In this document: positions 1-9,267 of the stretch, one piece after another
Position numbering within the stretch: the stretch's first letter is position 1
Layout of the letters: each line of letters starts with the position of its first letter
Assembly (NCBI GenBank): GCA_945923775.1
Contig: CAMELR010000002.1
Coordinates: 69,837-133,836 of the forward strand
Direction: 5' to 3'
Source of the DNA: an uncultured Clostridia bacterium
GTDB lineage: Bacteria > Bacillota > Clostridia > Oscillospirales > Ruminococcaceae
Length of the DNA stretch: 64,000 nucleotides
Program-made: the position numbers and the translations under genes
The notes under the pieces: generated by a model
What the model saw: the letters and a program-made list of their open reading frames with translations, nothing else
Databases searched by the model: none
What the model was told of the DNA's origin: nothing

Positions 1-1437
1 GTTCTGTGCGGTGAGCTTCAGGGTTCCCTTTGCGGGCTTGCCCTCTGCGGTACGTTCCTCAACATGTTCCTCGATACCGTGATCCATGCAGTTTCTTACA
101 AGGTGCATGAGCGGATCCTGGAGGCTGTCCACGATGGACTTGTCTACCTCTGTATCCTCGCCTTCCATAACGAACTCTACGTCCTTGTTGAGCTTCTTCT
201 TCATGTCGCGGACGATACGGTTCATCTTCTGGAATACGCCGGCAAGCGGAACCATTCTGATGGACATTACGGTATCCTGAAGCTCGCTTGTGAGCTTTCT
301 GAGCTGGCGGGCAGCCTTGTTGAAGCTCTCAAGCTCCAGCCCGTCGAGGTCAGGGTTGGAAATAACCATGGACTCGGTGGTGATGATCTCGCCTACTATG
401 TCGTGCAGAGCGTCGAGCTTTGCAAGGTTAACGCTGATGAGGGACTGCTTCTGAGCGCCGCCGGCTGCAGCCTGAGCCTTTTCAACGGCAGCCTGGGCCT
501 TCTCAACGGAGGTCTGTGCGGGCGCATGCTGAGCAGGAGCGGGTGCCGGAGCAGCCGCAGGAGCAGGCGCCGCTGCGGGAGTCGCAGCCTTAGGCTCCGG
601 AGGAAGCTCGGTCTTTGCAGGCTCAGCGGGAGCAGCCGCCGGAGTGCTTACTACTTCGTAGCTCTGAACGTTGAGCGCGCTCTCGATCGCCTTGAGCACT
701 TCGTCAACGCTGTCATGCGGAACAAATGTGATAAGGAAGCCCTTGTCGACGATCTCCTTGGCAGTTTCAGGGTTGTTCTCCACGTCAGCAGGCTCGAATT
801 CGAGTTCCTTGCAGGCGTCCCTGATGGTGTTGATCAGCAGGAATGCGCGGAGGTTCTCCATCTGGCAGCCGTCCTCGAAGAATACGCGGACGGTGGTCTT
901 GTTGTCCGCTGCGGGAGCGGGTGCGGCAGGAGCGGCTCCGTTGGCTGCGGCCTCCGGGTCGGGAGCTGCGCCGGAAGCGATAGCCTCAGCCTGAGCCGGG
1001 GTATCGCCCTTGGTCTCGCCGACCAGGGCGTCGCGTGCCTTTAACAGCTTGTTGATGAGCTCGCTGAAATCCATCTGCTCATATTCGCCGTTTATGTTGT
1101 TCTGGATAAGCTCGATCTGTGCCTTGTAGGAGTCGGAGACCTGGAATACAAGGTCGTAAACGAAGCTTACGTCGGTGATGACATCAGGGTTCTCGCGGAT
1201 AACGAAGAACATATCCTCCGCCTTATGCGCCAGCACAGAAAGGTTCTCAAAGCCCATCATAGCCGAGGAGCCTTTGATGGTATGCATGATACGGAAAATC
1301 TCCTTGATGTCCTCGCTGTCAAAGGAGTTTGCCTGCTCCGTCCTGAGAAGGATCTCGTCAAGCTGTTCCAGCAGTGAGTTCGTTTCGTAGAAGTACATGT
1401 CCAGCATTGATTCCATGCCGGGTTCGATTTTTGCCAT
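1..1437 (-). CDS. cheA: Chemotaxis histidine kinase CheA (N-terminal 479 residues; cut by window edge)
   Basis: CheA autophosphorylates on a histidine in response to chemoreceptors and passes phosphate to CheY and CheB. The visible part shows an Hpt domain (phospho-accepting His52 in MHTIKGSSAMMGF), a CheY-binding P2-like domain (about 155-225), a long Ala/Pro/Gln linker (about 228-285), the dimerisation helices (about 290-390) and the start of the ATPase domain with the N-box HLVRNCMDHG. The C-terminal ATPase remainder and CheW-like domain lie beyond base 1. The ATG at 1437 follows AAAGGAATG at a normal distance, and no longer start is needed. It is divergent from the FliK-like gene. Identification is firm; the promoter between 1437 and 1580 was not resolved on this strand. 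Confidence 0.96.
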   Translation of the reverse strand, partial: MAKIEPGMESMLDMYFYETNSLLEQLDEILLRTEQANSFDSEDIKEIFRIMHTIKGSSAMMGFENLSVLAHKAEDMFFVIRENPDVITDVSFVYDLVFQVSDSYKAQIELIQNNINGEYEQMDFSELINKLLKARDALVGETKGDTPAQAEAIASGAAPDPEAAANGAAPAAPAPAADNKTTVRVFFEDGCQMENLRAFLLINTIRDACKELEFEPADVENNPETAKEIVDKGFLITFVPHDSVDEVLKAIESALNVQSYEVVSTPAAAPAEPAKTELPPEPKAATPAAAPAPAAAPAPAPAQHAPAQTSVEKAQAAVEKAQAAAGGAQKQSLISVNLAKLDALHDIVGEIITTESMVISNPDLDGLELESFNKAARQLRKLTSELQDTVMSIRMVPLAGVFQKMNRIVRDMKKKLNKDVEFVMEGEDTEVDKSIVDSLQDPLMHLVRNCMDHGIEEHVEERTAEGKPAKGTLKLTAQN

Positions 1438-1584
1438 AATAACATTCCTTTCCATATATACGCTTGAGCGCATATGATATTTTATTAGATATGTGAATGA
1501 CCAGAGACAGAAACTGCCCGGTCATGAATTTTCAGGGTTTTTGCCGTGTTTTTTCAAAAAGCCCTTTATTATTCATCAATTTTA

Positions 1585-1593
1585 TGGTACAAT
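1585..1593 (+). promoter_or_regulatory. Putative extended -10 promoter for the FliK-like gene
   Basis: TGGTACAAT (TG-N-TACAAT) lies 36 bases upstream of the start codon in an A+T-rich stretch. The -35 position reads TTTATT, which is weak, so recognition would depend on the extended -10 element. Placement is by eye. Confidence 0.5.
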
Positions 1594-1628
1594 ATACTTA
1601 TTGAAGAATTATGCGAGGAGGGAAAAAC

Positions 1629-3641
1629 ATGGCGCAGATACCGCAGATTAACAATCCTATCACTGCGAAGAACTACAACTACAGCTCCCGCCCGATGGAC
1701 CCTAATACGGAGCCGTTCGATATCGTTAAGCTCGCCGGCGTCCAGGGTTCGGGGAACTCCTCATCATCGGGGGCGCGCAGCCGCCTTGAGATGGGCAACC
1801 GTGAGCTTATCCCGTTACAGGTGCAGGTCGCAAAGGATCCCACCCTTGCGGTGGAGACTCTGAAGGATCTGCTGAATATCGAGGTACTGAATCAGGCGCT
1901 CATCAACGGTCACACCGAGCTTTACGGAAAGCTGGAAGACCTTGCGGCGTCGCTGTACGTCAAGCCCGAGGAGCTTGTGCAGGAGATCCAGAACCAGGAG
2001 CAGCAGAACACTATGTTCAGCGGCCACGAGTTCTACGACGTTCTCCGCGAGGTTGCAAAGACCACAACGGACCCGTCCACAAAGGAGCTTATAGGAAACC
2101 TTCTGAAATCCATCAACTTTGCCCAGAACAAGAACGAGATACTCGGCGCGCTGCGTGCGAATATGAAGTTCCTGTCGGAGTACTTCTCGCCGAACGAGAA
2201 GCTCTCTGCAAAGCTGCTGAATCTTTCCCAGGAGTGGGGCGCGGCTGACGCGGATAAGTACTTCGACTACCTCAAGGGCGAGACCCTCGCGGTAATGAAG
2301 GACGTCAGCGGAAGCCTTCTGAACGACGAGCGCACGCAGATGCTGATACCTCTTATCACGCACAATCTGTCGCGGTATAACAACAGCCCGTACATGTGCA
2401 AGGAGTATTTCAATCTGCTGCTTTCGCAGATATCCTCGGGAACGCTCCGGGAATCGCTGAAGAATTCCTTCAACCGTCTGTATTCTGCGATATTCAACAA
2501 GCAGAAGATGAATGACCCGGGCGACGCCTCACAGACCGCTGCCCAGCCGGAAAATCCCGAAAATTCAGCGGCAGGTCAGGCTCAGGAAGTCCCTTTAGAT
2601 AATTATACAACAAATTCACAACAAAATCAACCACTAACAGGAAATTCGACAGATAAAAATGAAAATTTAAATGCCGAAGGCGGTGAAATTCAGCATATCG
2701 ACGAAAAATCCGGCGAAGACATTGGCGAAAATGCCGAGGAACTTCCCGAACTGACCGGTTATGAGAAGCATCTCAACGAGAGCATGAGCGAAAAGGGATA
2801 CATGGCTGCGCTTAAAGACAGCGGTTATAACATCGAACAGCAGTTGGCAGCGTACAGCCGTGGGCGTCAGACCGGATTCCAGACGCTCCATAATATGGTG
2901 AAGGGGCTGTTTGTTGACGACAAGACCGGAGAGATGTCAGCACAGTTTACACAGGATTTTTCCAAGCTGCATACTATCCAGGAGGTCATAGACAAACTGA
3001 ACGAGGTGCTCCGCGCCATGCCCGACCTGCCGATAAGAGAGCGGCTGTACGGCGCGTTCGTTGACATCATCGACAAGATGGCGCTGAAGAACGAGCTCCC
3101 TCAGCACGGAGTGCGCCCGCCGGTAAAATCCACTCTCGACAGCCTTACGGACTTCATTCAGGAAAACATCAATCACCCGGCGCTGAAATCGCTGGACAGC
3201 TTCAACGCGACGAATCTCCTTCAGAGCCTGCTTAATGCTCCGGGAGTATTTACGCCGCTGGCTCACTACATACTTCCGCTTGACGTGGACGGAACAAAGG
3301 CGTTCGGCGAGCTGTGGGTAGATAACGACGAGAACAACCCGAACAACACTCCGGGGACGCAGCGTAACTACCATCTGTTCCTGACGTTCGACGTGGAGAG
3401 CATAGGCAGATTCGAGGTCGACCTGTACGCCCTTGGCGACGAGGTGAACCTCACCCTGCTCTACCCGCAGCGCTTTGAAAAGCAGATAGAGCCGATGAAG
3501 GACAGAATAAACAAGGTGGTAAGGAATGTGGGGTACAACACCCGGACGTTCGAAACGGCGCCGCTTAAAACTCCGCACAACCTGACCGAGATATTTCCGA
3601 AGATAGTCGACAAGCGGACAACGCTGAACACCCGCGTTTAA
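1629..3641 (+). CDS. FliK-like flagellar hook-length-control-related protein (670 aa)
   Basis: The start is the ATG at 1629, preceded by GCGAGGAGGG; an earlier in-frame ATG at 1611 overlaps that ribosome binding site and is unlikely. There is no signal peptide or membrane segment. Residues about 300-380 form a Gln/Asn/Glu-rich, low-complexity linker, and the DNA there is A+T-richer than the flanks. The last 120 residues resemble the C-terminal domain of FliK (beta-rich, then a helical tail, as in LTLLYPQRFEKQ). It is followed 12 bases later by an FlhB-C-terminal-like gene, matching the ylqG-ylqH pair of Bacillus, whose products are FliK- and FlhB-related. The likely role is at the flagellar export gate. 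The family call rests on the C-terminus and context; a specific function is inference. Confidence 0.6.
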   Translation: MAQIPQINNPITAKNYNYSSRPMDPNTEPFDIVKLAGVQGSGNSSSSGARSRLEMGNRELIPLQVQVAKDPTLAVETLKDLLNIEVLNQALINGHTELYGKLEDLAASLYVKPEELVQEIQNQEQQNTMFSGHEFYDVLREVAKTTTDPSTKELIGNLLKSINFAQNKNEILGALRANMKFLSEYFSPNEKLSAKLLNLSQEWGAADADKYFDYLKGETLAVMKDVSGSLLNDERTQMLIPLITHNLSRYNNSPYMCKEYFNLLLSQISSGTLRESLKNSFNRLYSAIFNKQKMNDPGDASQTAAQPENPENSAAGQAQEVPLDNYTTNSQQNQPLTGNSTDKNENLNAEGGEIQHIDEKSGEDIGENAEELPELTGYEKHLNESMSEKGYMAALKDSGYNIEQQLAAYSRGRQTGFQTLHNMVKGLFVDDKTGEMSAQFTQDFSKLHTIQEVIDKLNEVLRAMPDLPIRERLYGAFVDIIDKMALKNELPQHGVRPPVKSTLDSLTDFIQENINHPALKSLDSFNATNLLQSLLNAPGVFTPLAHYILPLDVDGTKAFGELWVDNDENNPNNTPGTQRNYHLFLTFDVESIGRFEVDLYALGDEVNLTLLYPQRFEKQIEPMKDRINKVVRNVGYNTRTFETAPLKTPHNLTEIFPKIVDKRTTLNTRV

Positions 3642-3653
3642 GGAGGTCATAAC

Positions 3654-3962
3654 ATGGAAAAGCACCCGAAGGCTCCTGCGAACAACAAGCGGCTGTACGG
3701 ACAGAACGCCGCAGTTGCATTAAAATACAATCCCGACATGAATTATGCCCCGGTGGTGGTGGCTTCCGGACTTGGCGAGCTGGCTCAGAGGATAGTCAAC
3801 ATTGCGGACGAGGCTGGCGTACCGGTCTACCGTGACGACAGCGTAGCGGCTCTGCTGGTAATGCTGAACGCCGGCGAGACCATTCCGAAGGAACTGTATC
3901 AGATAGTCGCGGCGATATACGCCGAGGTCGTTTACACTGCCAACGACATGAGAAAGAAATAA
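3654..3962 (+). CDS. FlhB C-terminal-domain-like protein (FlhX/YlqH type, 102 aa)
   Basis: This soluble protein corresponds to the cytoplasmic part of FlhB after its autocleavage point. It shows the family pattern AVALKYNPDMNYAPVVVASG, then GVPVYRDDSVAALL and a helical tail ending in IYAEVV. It has no membrane segments, so it is a stand-alone FlhB-C homolog rather than FlhB itself. AAGGAGGTCATAAC precedes the ATG. It sits 12 bases after the FliK-like gene, so the two are cotranscribed, and an inverted repeat 5 bases after the stop ends the unit. In Salmonella, such FlhX-type proteins can partly replace the FlhB C-domain; the role here is inferred. Confidence 0.85.
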   Translation: MEKHPKAPANNKRLYGQNAAVALKYNPDMNYAPVVVASGLGELAQRIVNIADEAGVPVYRDDSVAALLVMLNAGETIPKELYQIVAAIYAEVVYTANDMRKK

Positions 3963-3966
3963 ACTG

Positions 3967-4005
3967 AAATGGGGCTGCCGGAACAGCCCCATTTCGATTG
4001 TTTTT
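3967..4005 (+). terminator. Rho-independent terminator after the FlhB-like gene
   Basis: An 11-base perfect stem (AAATGGGGCTG, 3967-3977, pairing with CAGCCCCATTT, 3984-3994) is followed by a short T run at 4001-4005. The A-rich 5' side could also let it work for the facing minus-strand gene. Confidence 0.85.
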
Positions 4006-4047
4006 AGCAGTAAAATCGTGACCCTGCCGCGCCCGAATCTGAATCGA

Positions 4048-4251
4048 TCAGAGGTCGTCTGCGTCCTGGATAGGGTCGTCGTCAGGGTCGGCGGGTATGC
4101 CGGTGTACATTCCCTGGGGGTCGGTCTTGGGCGATGAAAGCTCAACGTCGGCGACTTTATAGGGCTTGGGCTTCTTTTTGCCGCCGGGATTTCCGGTGCG
4201 GTGGCAGTTGGTAAGATCGGTAAAATCGTTAATATTAGTAGGATCCTGCAT
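4048..4251 (-). CDS. Small hypothetical acidic/proline-rich protein (67 aa)
   Basis: The protein is polar, with a basic Lys/Pro patch (GGKKKPKPYK) in the middle and an Asp-rich tail (DPDDDPIQDADDL). It has no membrane segment, signal peptide or cysteine pair. GGAGGAATAACA precedes the ATG at ideal spacing, which is the main support that it is real. It lies between two terminators, so it is probably a single-gene transcript. I do not recognise the family. Confidence 0.6.
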   Translation of the reverse strand: MQDPTNINDFTDLTNCHRTGNPGGKKKPKPYKVADVELSSPKTDPQGMYTGIPADPDDDPIQDADDL

Positions 4252-4275
4252 TGTTATTCCTCCATAAAAAATATC

Positions 4276-4297
4276 AGGCGCACTTCTCAGTGCGCCT
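4276..4297 (-). terminator. Rho-independent terminator of the GH5 gene
   Basis: AGGCGCACT and AGTGCGCCT pair across a 4-base loop. On the minus strand the stem is followed by GATATTTTTT, giving a convincing terminator 18 bases after the GH5 stop codon. Confidence 0.85.
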
Positions 4298-4314
4298 TAA
4301 TATTATCTGCAATT

Positions 4315-5673
4315 TTATCCGGTTAATGACTGGAATGTTTCGGGCGGGATATCTGCGGTTTCCTCTGTGGCGGTCTGCTCCTCGGTTGATTCAGGCTCCG
4401 TGGTTTCATTATCGGGTTCAGAAGTTTCGCTTGTCGGCGCAGCTTCCTGGGTCTGTTCGTCTATATTTTCGAGTTTTTTCGGAACGTAGCTGTTTCCGCT
4501 TGTCGCGCGTTTGAGCGCCTTTATCAGTTCGGGAGTGTGCCATGTGAAGCTGGTGCGGTCGAATTCGCTGCCGTCGTCCCACAGAAATGTGGATATATAG
4601 TTGTCCCGGCAGAGCTTTGTCAGCATTTCGCAGAAAAACACCCTGCTTGCCGCGTCGCTTCCCTTTGCGCCGTATTCTGTAATTATGACCGGTATACCGT
4701 TGTCGATGAAAGTCGTTCGGAGGTTGTTTATCTGATGCTCCATCCATTCCTGCTCGGATTTGTTTCCCCAGTAATTCTGAATGGAAGCGCGGCAGAACGT
4801 CTTAGGCGTGTAGTAGTGAACCGACAGAATACAGTGGTTCTCGATATCCTTCGGCATTTTGAACCGCTGATCGCAGGTTTTTGTGATATCTGCGGCGTAT
4901 CCGGCTATCACGAGATGGCGGTACCCGTTGTTTCCGCCGTTGGAGCGCACAGTGTCAACAAACGCCTGGTTGAAGTCGTTCAGTATTTCGTACCCGCGGT
5001 CGCCGCCGCTGCCGACAAATTCGACCTCGTTCATGCTCTCAAACAGCAGCCGCTCATTGTATGTGCGGAATTTATCTGCGATCTGAGACCAGAGGTTAGT
5101 GTATCTTGACAGAGTGCTGCGGTAATCCTTCACGGCGTTGCGTATCCAGGCGTCGTTGTCGTTTGCGCCGTCATGGTACACGGTTATTATTACGTACATG
5201 CCGCAGTTGTATGCGTAGTCGACCACCTGCTGCACGCGGTTGAGCCAGTCCTCGTCGATGTTTCCCGATTCGTCGATGTGCTCTCTCCAGGTTATCGGGA
5301 GCCTCACGGCGTTTATTCCGCTGTCGGTGAGCCTCCAGAACAGCTTTTCTGAGACTGCGGGATTTCCCCAGAATGTTTCGTCGATGGTCTGCCAGTCATT
5401 GGGCGTGACATCTGGGATATAATCACCGATAACGTTTGAGAAGCAGCTTTCCAGGGAATAGCCGAGGTTCCAGCCGATGCGCATGTTCATCACAATTTGC
5501 TGAGCGGACATGCTGAGCATGGACGATGGGCGCTGATAGCCTTCAATGTCAATATCTGGAGTTCCACCGGAAAACACTTTGTCTGGAGTCAGCGGCTCCG
5601 AGGTTTTGGAGCTTTCAGCCGAGCAGCCGGTAAGCATAAGCACCGCCAACAGCAGAGCGGCTATTTTCTTCAT
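4315..5673 (-). CDS. Lipoprotein glycoside hydrolase family 5 (endo-beta-glucanase type, 452 aa)
   Basis: The product probably cleaves beta-1,4-glucan or a related beta-glycan at the cell surface. A lipoprotein signal peptide ends in LTGC with the lipidated Cys17. The GH5 barrel spans about 60-375: the GWNLGYSLES opening, the acid/base Glu216 in FESMNE, the HYY motif at 286-288 and the nucleophile Glu333 in ITEYG. A Thr/Glu-rich acidic tail of about 50 residues follows; no dockerin or carbohydrate-binding module is visible. The start is ATG 5673, with AGGAAG 8 bases upstream, rather than the GTG at 5682. It is monocistronic, with its own consensus promoter and terminator. The family is clear; the exact substrate cannot be read from sequence. 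Confidence 0.93.
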   Translation of the reverse strand: MKKIAALLLAVLMLTGCSAESSKTSEPLTPDKVFSGGTPDIDIEGYQRPSSMLSMSAQQIVMNMRIGWNLGYSLESCFSNVIGDYIPDVTPNDWQTIDETFWGNPAVSEKLFWRLTDSGINAVRLPITWREHIDESGNIDEDWLNRVQQVVDYAYNCGMYVIITVYHDGANDNDAWIRNAVKDYRSTLSRYTNLWSQIADKFRTYNERLLFESMNEVEFVGSGGDRGYEILNDFNQAFVDTVRSNGGNNGYRHLVIAGYAADITKTCDQRFKMPKDIENHCILSVHYYTPKTFCRASIQNYWGNKSEQEWMEHQINNLRTTFIDNGIPVIITEYGAKGSDAASRVFFCEMLTKLCRDNYISTFLWDDGSEFDRTSFTWHTPELIKALKRATSGNSYVPKKLENIDEQTQEAAPTSETSEPDNETTEPESTEEQTATEETADIPPETFQSLTG

Positions 5674-5719
5674 CGGCGGCACTTCCTTTCATGTGTTAGT
5701 TAGTCAGGACTTCATTTAG

Positions 5720-5748
5720 AGTATAGCACAGTTAAACTTTATTGTCAA
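5720..5748 (-). promoter_or_regulatory. Sigma-A promoter of the GH5 gene
   Basis: On the minus strand, TTGACA (5748-5743), a 17-base spacer and TATACT (5725-5720) stand about 47 bases upstream of the start codon. This is a near-consensus housekeeping promoter. Confidence 0.85.
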
Positions 5749-5773
5749 CGCAACGACTTGTGTGGGGTGAAAA

Positions 5774-5802
5774 GCTCTCCTCGGCATATATCAAAGGAGA
5801 GC
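5774..5802 (-). terminator. Hairpin terminating the flagellin-modification operon
   Basis: GCTCTCCT (5774-5781) pairs with AGGAGAGC (5795-5802). On the minus strand it is followed by TTTT. It lies about 70 bases past the stop of the last methyltransferase gene and just before the GH5 promoter. It may work in both directions. Confidence 0.75.
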
Positions 5803-5874
5803 CTTTTACATATTCATATTGTTGCTATAAAGCGGATATAAAGCGCGGGGTGTTGGCTTCGTTTTTGATCACGA

Positions 5875-7170
5875 TTATCGTTTTTGAAGTATCAGCTCCA
5901 TCGAGCCGCTGTATCTATTGCTGATGTCGTAGCGTCTGACATCAAAACCTATTTTATCAAGTATGGGTTTCAGACCATTGAACGAAAAATAGGTTAAGTG
6001 ATTCATCTGATTCCACATCGGATCGTTAAAGCCATTCATGCGGGTAAATGCGCTTTCATAATTTGGTGTTGACAGCCATAGAATTCCATCTGGAGCCAGC
6101 ATGTCATATGCTTTTTCAAGCGCTCTGACCGGCTCGCTGACATGTTCGAGTACATCGCCCATGACTATAACATCATACTTTTTGCTGGTTTCGTATTCAA
6201 GAAAATCCGCGCATTTTATATTAACGCCGAGTATTCTTGACACGTTTTCACAATCTTCACGGCATATATCTACCGCATCTGCCTGATATCCCATTTCCAG
6301 GGCGCAGGCAAGCATTTCACCGCACCCTACGCCTATTTCAAGATAGCGAGAGCCGCTGTTGTGAAGCTTGATGTTATTGAACATATCAGAATATATCGAC
6401 GGGTGGTGAAGCATTGGCAATGTATGAGAGCTGTTATTGGTGTAGTGGCCGTTTATCACGGATCTTGCCTGTATCGGGAAGTTATATGCGTAGAGATTGT
6501 GGCAAGATATGCATTTCATCCACAGTTTAGCAGGAGCAAAGCTTGGATTTTTGAATTTTGCCTGATCTGCGCAGTAGTAAGGCTCTGACTTATTTGAGCC
6601 GCATATGGGGCAGATATGGCTGATCGAATCCCGTGACTGTTCGGGATCATAAGTGTATCCGCAGCCGTTATAGAGAGTATCAAGGAGATTCGGGTATTTC
6701 CGGAAATCGTCCATGATGAGGTCGTAACACCTTCTCGGTTCAAGCGCGCCAAGCAGAGTTGCAGCGAAATAATGTGCGGTAACATCTGTAAGGCCGTCTC
6801 CCTGGCAGAAATCCACCAGCATGCTTATGCATTCCTGATCGCATGTCTTGTCGGTATCCGCGTCTGCCATCATAAGAAGAAAACCGACTTTAACAGTGTG
6901 GGCAGCCGAGTCATACCATTCTGCGTATCTGTTTTCCGTCATACGCTGGCGGATAGTCAGTTCCTGCACCAGCTTTGCGGACATGCTGCTGAAATTCTGC
7001 TGGCTTTCCGCATCGCGTATACAATTGTCGGCTATATTTTCAGACGTCAGCATTATCGCACCGGACATATCCATGGCTGAATAACTGCCAGTGTGGTAGT
7101 CCGAGTCTATTTGGTTCAGCCCGTTTATGATTTCCTTGAGCTTCATAAGGGCATATGTTTTTCCTGCCAT
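5875..7170 (-). CDS. Zinc-ribbon plus SAM-dependent methyltransferase (431 aa), flagellin locus
   Basis: Three parts are visible: an alpha-helical N-terminal region of unknown fold (1-185), a four-cysteine zinc-ribbon-like segment (CPICGSNKSEPYYC, then CISC, about 195-240), and a class I methyltransferase domain (about 275-431). The methyltransferase has the SAM-binding loop LEIGVGCGEM, the acidic VDI strand end and the DVLEHVSEP segment, and NHLTYFS is typical of the UbiG/Methyltransf_23 group. GGAGGAACAACA precedes the start. It is the last gene of the flagellin-linked run, 20 bases after the glycosyltransferase gene, so it probably methylates a sugar, amino group or protein side chain in that pathway. 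The substrate is unknown. Confidence 0.85.
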   Translation of the reverse strand: MAGKTYALMKLKEIINGLNQIDSDYHTGSYSAMDMSGAIMLTSENIADNCIRDAESQQNFSSMSAKLVQELTIRQRMTENRYAEWYDSAAHTVKVGFLLMMADADTDKTCDQECISMLVDFCQGDGLTDVTAHYFAATLLGALEPRRCYDLIMDDFRKYPNLLDTLYNGCGYTYDPEQSRDSISHICPICGSNKSEPYYCADQAKFKNPSFAPAKLWMKCISCHNLYAYNFPIQARSVINGHYTNNSSHTLPMLHHPSIYSDMFNNIKLHNSGSRYLEIGVGCGEMLACALEMGYQADAVDICREDCENVSRILGVNIKCADFLEYETSKKYDVIVMGDVLEHVSEPVRALEKAYDMLAPDGILWLSTPNYESAFTRMNGFNDPMWNQMNHLTYFSFNGLKPILDKIGFDVRRYDISNRYSGSMELILQKR

Positions 7171-7190
7171 TGTTGTTCCTCCCTGGCGGT

Positions 7191-9254
7191 TTACTGGGCC
7201 ATTCTAAGTTTAAGCTCGCTTATTTCCGGATCGTTCGGCGCTATGCCTGCGTATTCGTCCAGAAGCTGTGATGCCTGCTGGAATTCTCCGTTATCTATGA
7301 GCTGTTTAATGTTTTCCTTTACCGTTTTTGCGAGAATATCCATTTCGGTGACTTGTTTGGGTTTGTTGGTGTCAGCAAGCTCTTTGTTTATTTCTTTTGT
7401 AAGAGCGGCAACGATAGGTTTGGCCGTTGGGTATGTCTTTAGCAGAAGTTTCATTGCAGCGGCGCATACCTTGTAATTTTTCTGTTTCCTTGCGGCTATT
7501 ATATTGTTTGCCATCGCCGCACCAAGTGCCTGTGCGGGAACAGAATCAAGATCCTCAACGGTCTCGCAGAATCTTGAGCCTGCTTTTGCCCAGGCGGCCA
7601 TAACAGCGTTTATATCTTTTCCTGCTTCTATCATTATCTGCATTATTGTTTCAAAAACGCGGAGGGCAGACAGAAGCGCTTCCGGCGAATTCTGTTTGTC
7701 AACATCGTAAGCTGCGGCTGTGTCGTACATGTCATCGAACAGATTACGGCAGAATACTGCGGCGGCATGGAGATCAAATGTATCTCGCAGCAGCGGAGTG
7801 ATATCCACGCTTTCCTTCAGCATGAAATACAGCAGCTCATAATAAGCGCCGTAGCCGTCTGCAATCATTTTATGCATAAGAGCGCCGGCGTTTCCGGTTT
7901 TAAAATGCTCTTCAAGCATATTGAGAAGCGCTGACAGCATGGGATCGTTTTTGTACAGCTTCTTGAAATAAGCGATCTCCTCCAGCGGATTCTCGTTGGT
8001 TTCAATGCTGGAGCGCACGAATGCCTGCAGCAGCAGTCTGCCTTCGTCGTCAAGCTGTTCGTAGAGCTGACCAGCACGGTTGTACATGCCGGTATTGGTC
8101 ATGACCAGGAACTCTTCACGCATAAGCTCTTTTATATGAGGGCGGTCGTATAGTTCAGGAATTTTTACAATTTTAAGATTCTGGGCAGCAATCTGGTATT
8201 TCTTTGCTTCTATGCAGCACTCCAAGAGTTCAATAAGCGCATTGGCAAGATTATGTCTGACTGCAACGGCAAAGCAGTAAACAAGCATATCCGGAGATTG
8301 AAGTTTTCCGTTTTCAATGCTCTTATATATTCTGAAAAACTCAAGGTAATCGGTGATAGCTTCATCATTGCGGTGAAGCGCTTTGAATGCCACCGCTCTT
8401 AACAGGTGCATCTCGGCGTCAGTTCCTAGTGTGCCAGGTTTGATATCTTCGGGGAGATTAAAGTATTCCTCAGCGATTTCGATGATTTCGTCCCATTTTT
8501 TCTTTCGGAAATATGCTGCGGCTTTTTCTCCGTAGAAGGCGATGAGAACAGTATAATTTTTGAGTTCGCGGCATTTTTTCATGCCGAGGTCCATGTAGTA
8601 ATTGGCCTTCTCTTCAATGTAAAGATTATAGCTCTGATAAAGTTGGAGATAAAGGAGCGCAGGTGGATTGGGTTCGGATTTCAGACGTTCTTCGAGCAGT
8701 TTTGTGTTTCGTTCACTCTTTCTCTTCTGAAGGTCTCCATCGCTTATGTAGCCGAAGTGATCAGCTATATCATCAAGAATTTTGGTGGGCGCCTGGAAAT
8801 TCTGAAATGTCTCATGCACGGCATACTCAAAGCGTGTTCCGTCCATACGTATCATTCTGGGTGAAAGAATGTCGGAATAATGCTTCATGTCGGAATTGTC
8901 ATAATTCCTTATCGTATAGCGTGCGGATCTATATTTCTTATATTCGCCGCTCTTGAAGAAATGAATAATATCATCGCAGGACTTGAATATCTCATCTGCG
9001 TCAAGGAACATATACCACTCGCCCTTGGCACGGTCGAGGGTGGAGTTTCTTGCTGCGGCGAAGTCGTTGATCCACTCGAAGTGGAACACGTTGTCGGTGT
9101 ATTTCTTTGCTATTTCAACGGTGCTGTCCGTAGAGCCGGTATCGGCAATGATAAGCTCGCTGTCTATGCTGTCAAGAATTGGCTTTATCGCCGCCAGGCA
9201 GCGGTCGAGATATTTTTCCTCATTTTTGACTATCATTCCTATTGATAACTGCAT
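7191..9254 (-). CDS. Family 2 glycosyltransferase with TPR-like helical region (687 aa)
   Basis: The first 230 residues are a GT-A glycosyltransferase: the opening LSIGMIVKNEEKYLDRCL, the nucleotide-binding ADTGSTDST, and the metal-binding LDAD at 84-87. The remaining 450 residues are helical repeats of TPR type. Bacterial GT2-TPR proteins of this plan include the flagellin O-glycosyltransferases of Clostridia, where the repeats hold the protein acceptor. Because of its place in the flagellin operon, I infer that this enzyme attaches the first sugar to Ser/Thr of flagellin. GGAGG precedes ATG 9254, 13 bases after the preceding stop. The GT2 call is firm; the acceptor is inferred. Confidence 0.88.
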   Translation of the reverse strand: MQLSIGMIVKNEEKYLDRCLAAIKPILDSIDSELIIADTGSTDSTVEIAKKYTDNVFHFEWINDFAAARNSTLDRAKGEWYMFLDADEIFKSCDDIIHFFKSGEYKKYRSARYTIRNYDNSDMKHYSDILSPRMIRMDGTRFEYAVHETFQNFQAPTKILDDIADHFGYISDGDLQKRKSERNTKLLEERLKSEPNPPALLYLQLYQSYNLYIEEKANYYMDLGMKKCRELKNYTVLIAFYGEKAAAYFRKKKWDEIIEIAEEYFNLPEDIKPGTLGTDAEMHLLRAVAFKALHRNDEAITDYLEFFRIYKSIENGKLQSPDMLVYCFAVAVRHNLANALIELLECCIEAKKYQIAAQNLKIVKIPELYDRPHIKELMREEFLVMTNTGMYNRAGQLYEQLDDEGRLLLQAFVRSSIETNENPLEEIAYFKKLYKNDPMLSALLNMLEEHFKTGNAGALMHKMIADGYGAYYELLYFMLKESVDITPLLRDTFDLHAAAVFCRNLFDDMYDTAAAYDVDKQNSPEALLSALRVFETIMQIMIEAGKDINAVMAAWAKAGSRFCETVEDLDSVPAQALGAAMANNIIAARKQKNYKVCAAAMKLLLKTYPTAKPIVAALTKEINKELADTNKPKQVTEMDILAKTVKENIKQLIDNGEFQQASQLLDEYAGIAPNDPEISELKLRMAQ

Positions 9255-9267
9255 TGTGTTTCCTCCG

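Noticed and set aside
64-1044. Long plus-strand open frames over the cheA region
   Set aside because: They are antisense to a clear CheA frame and show the low-complexity composition of a shadow of its Ala/Pro linker.
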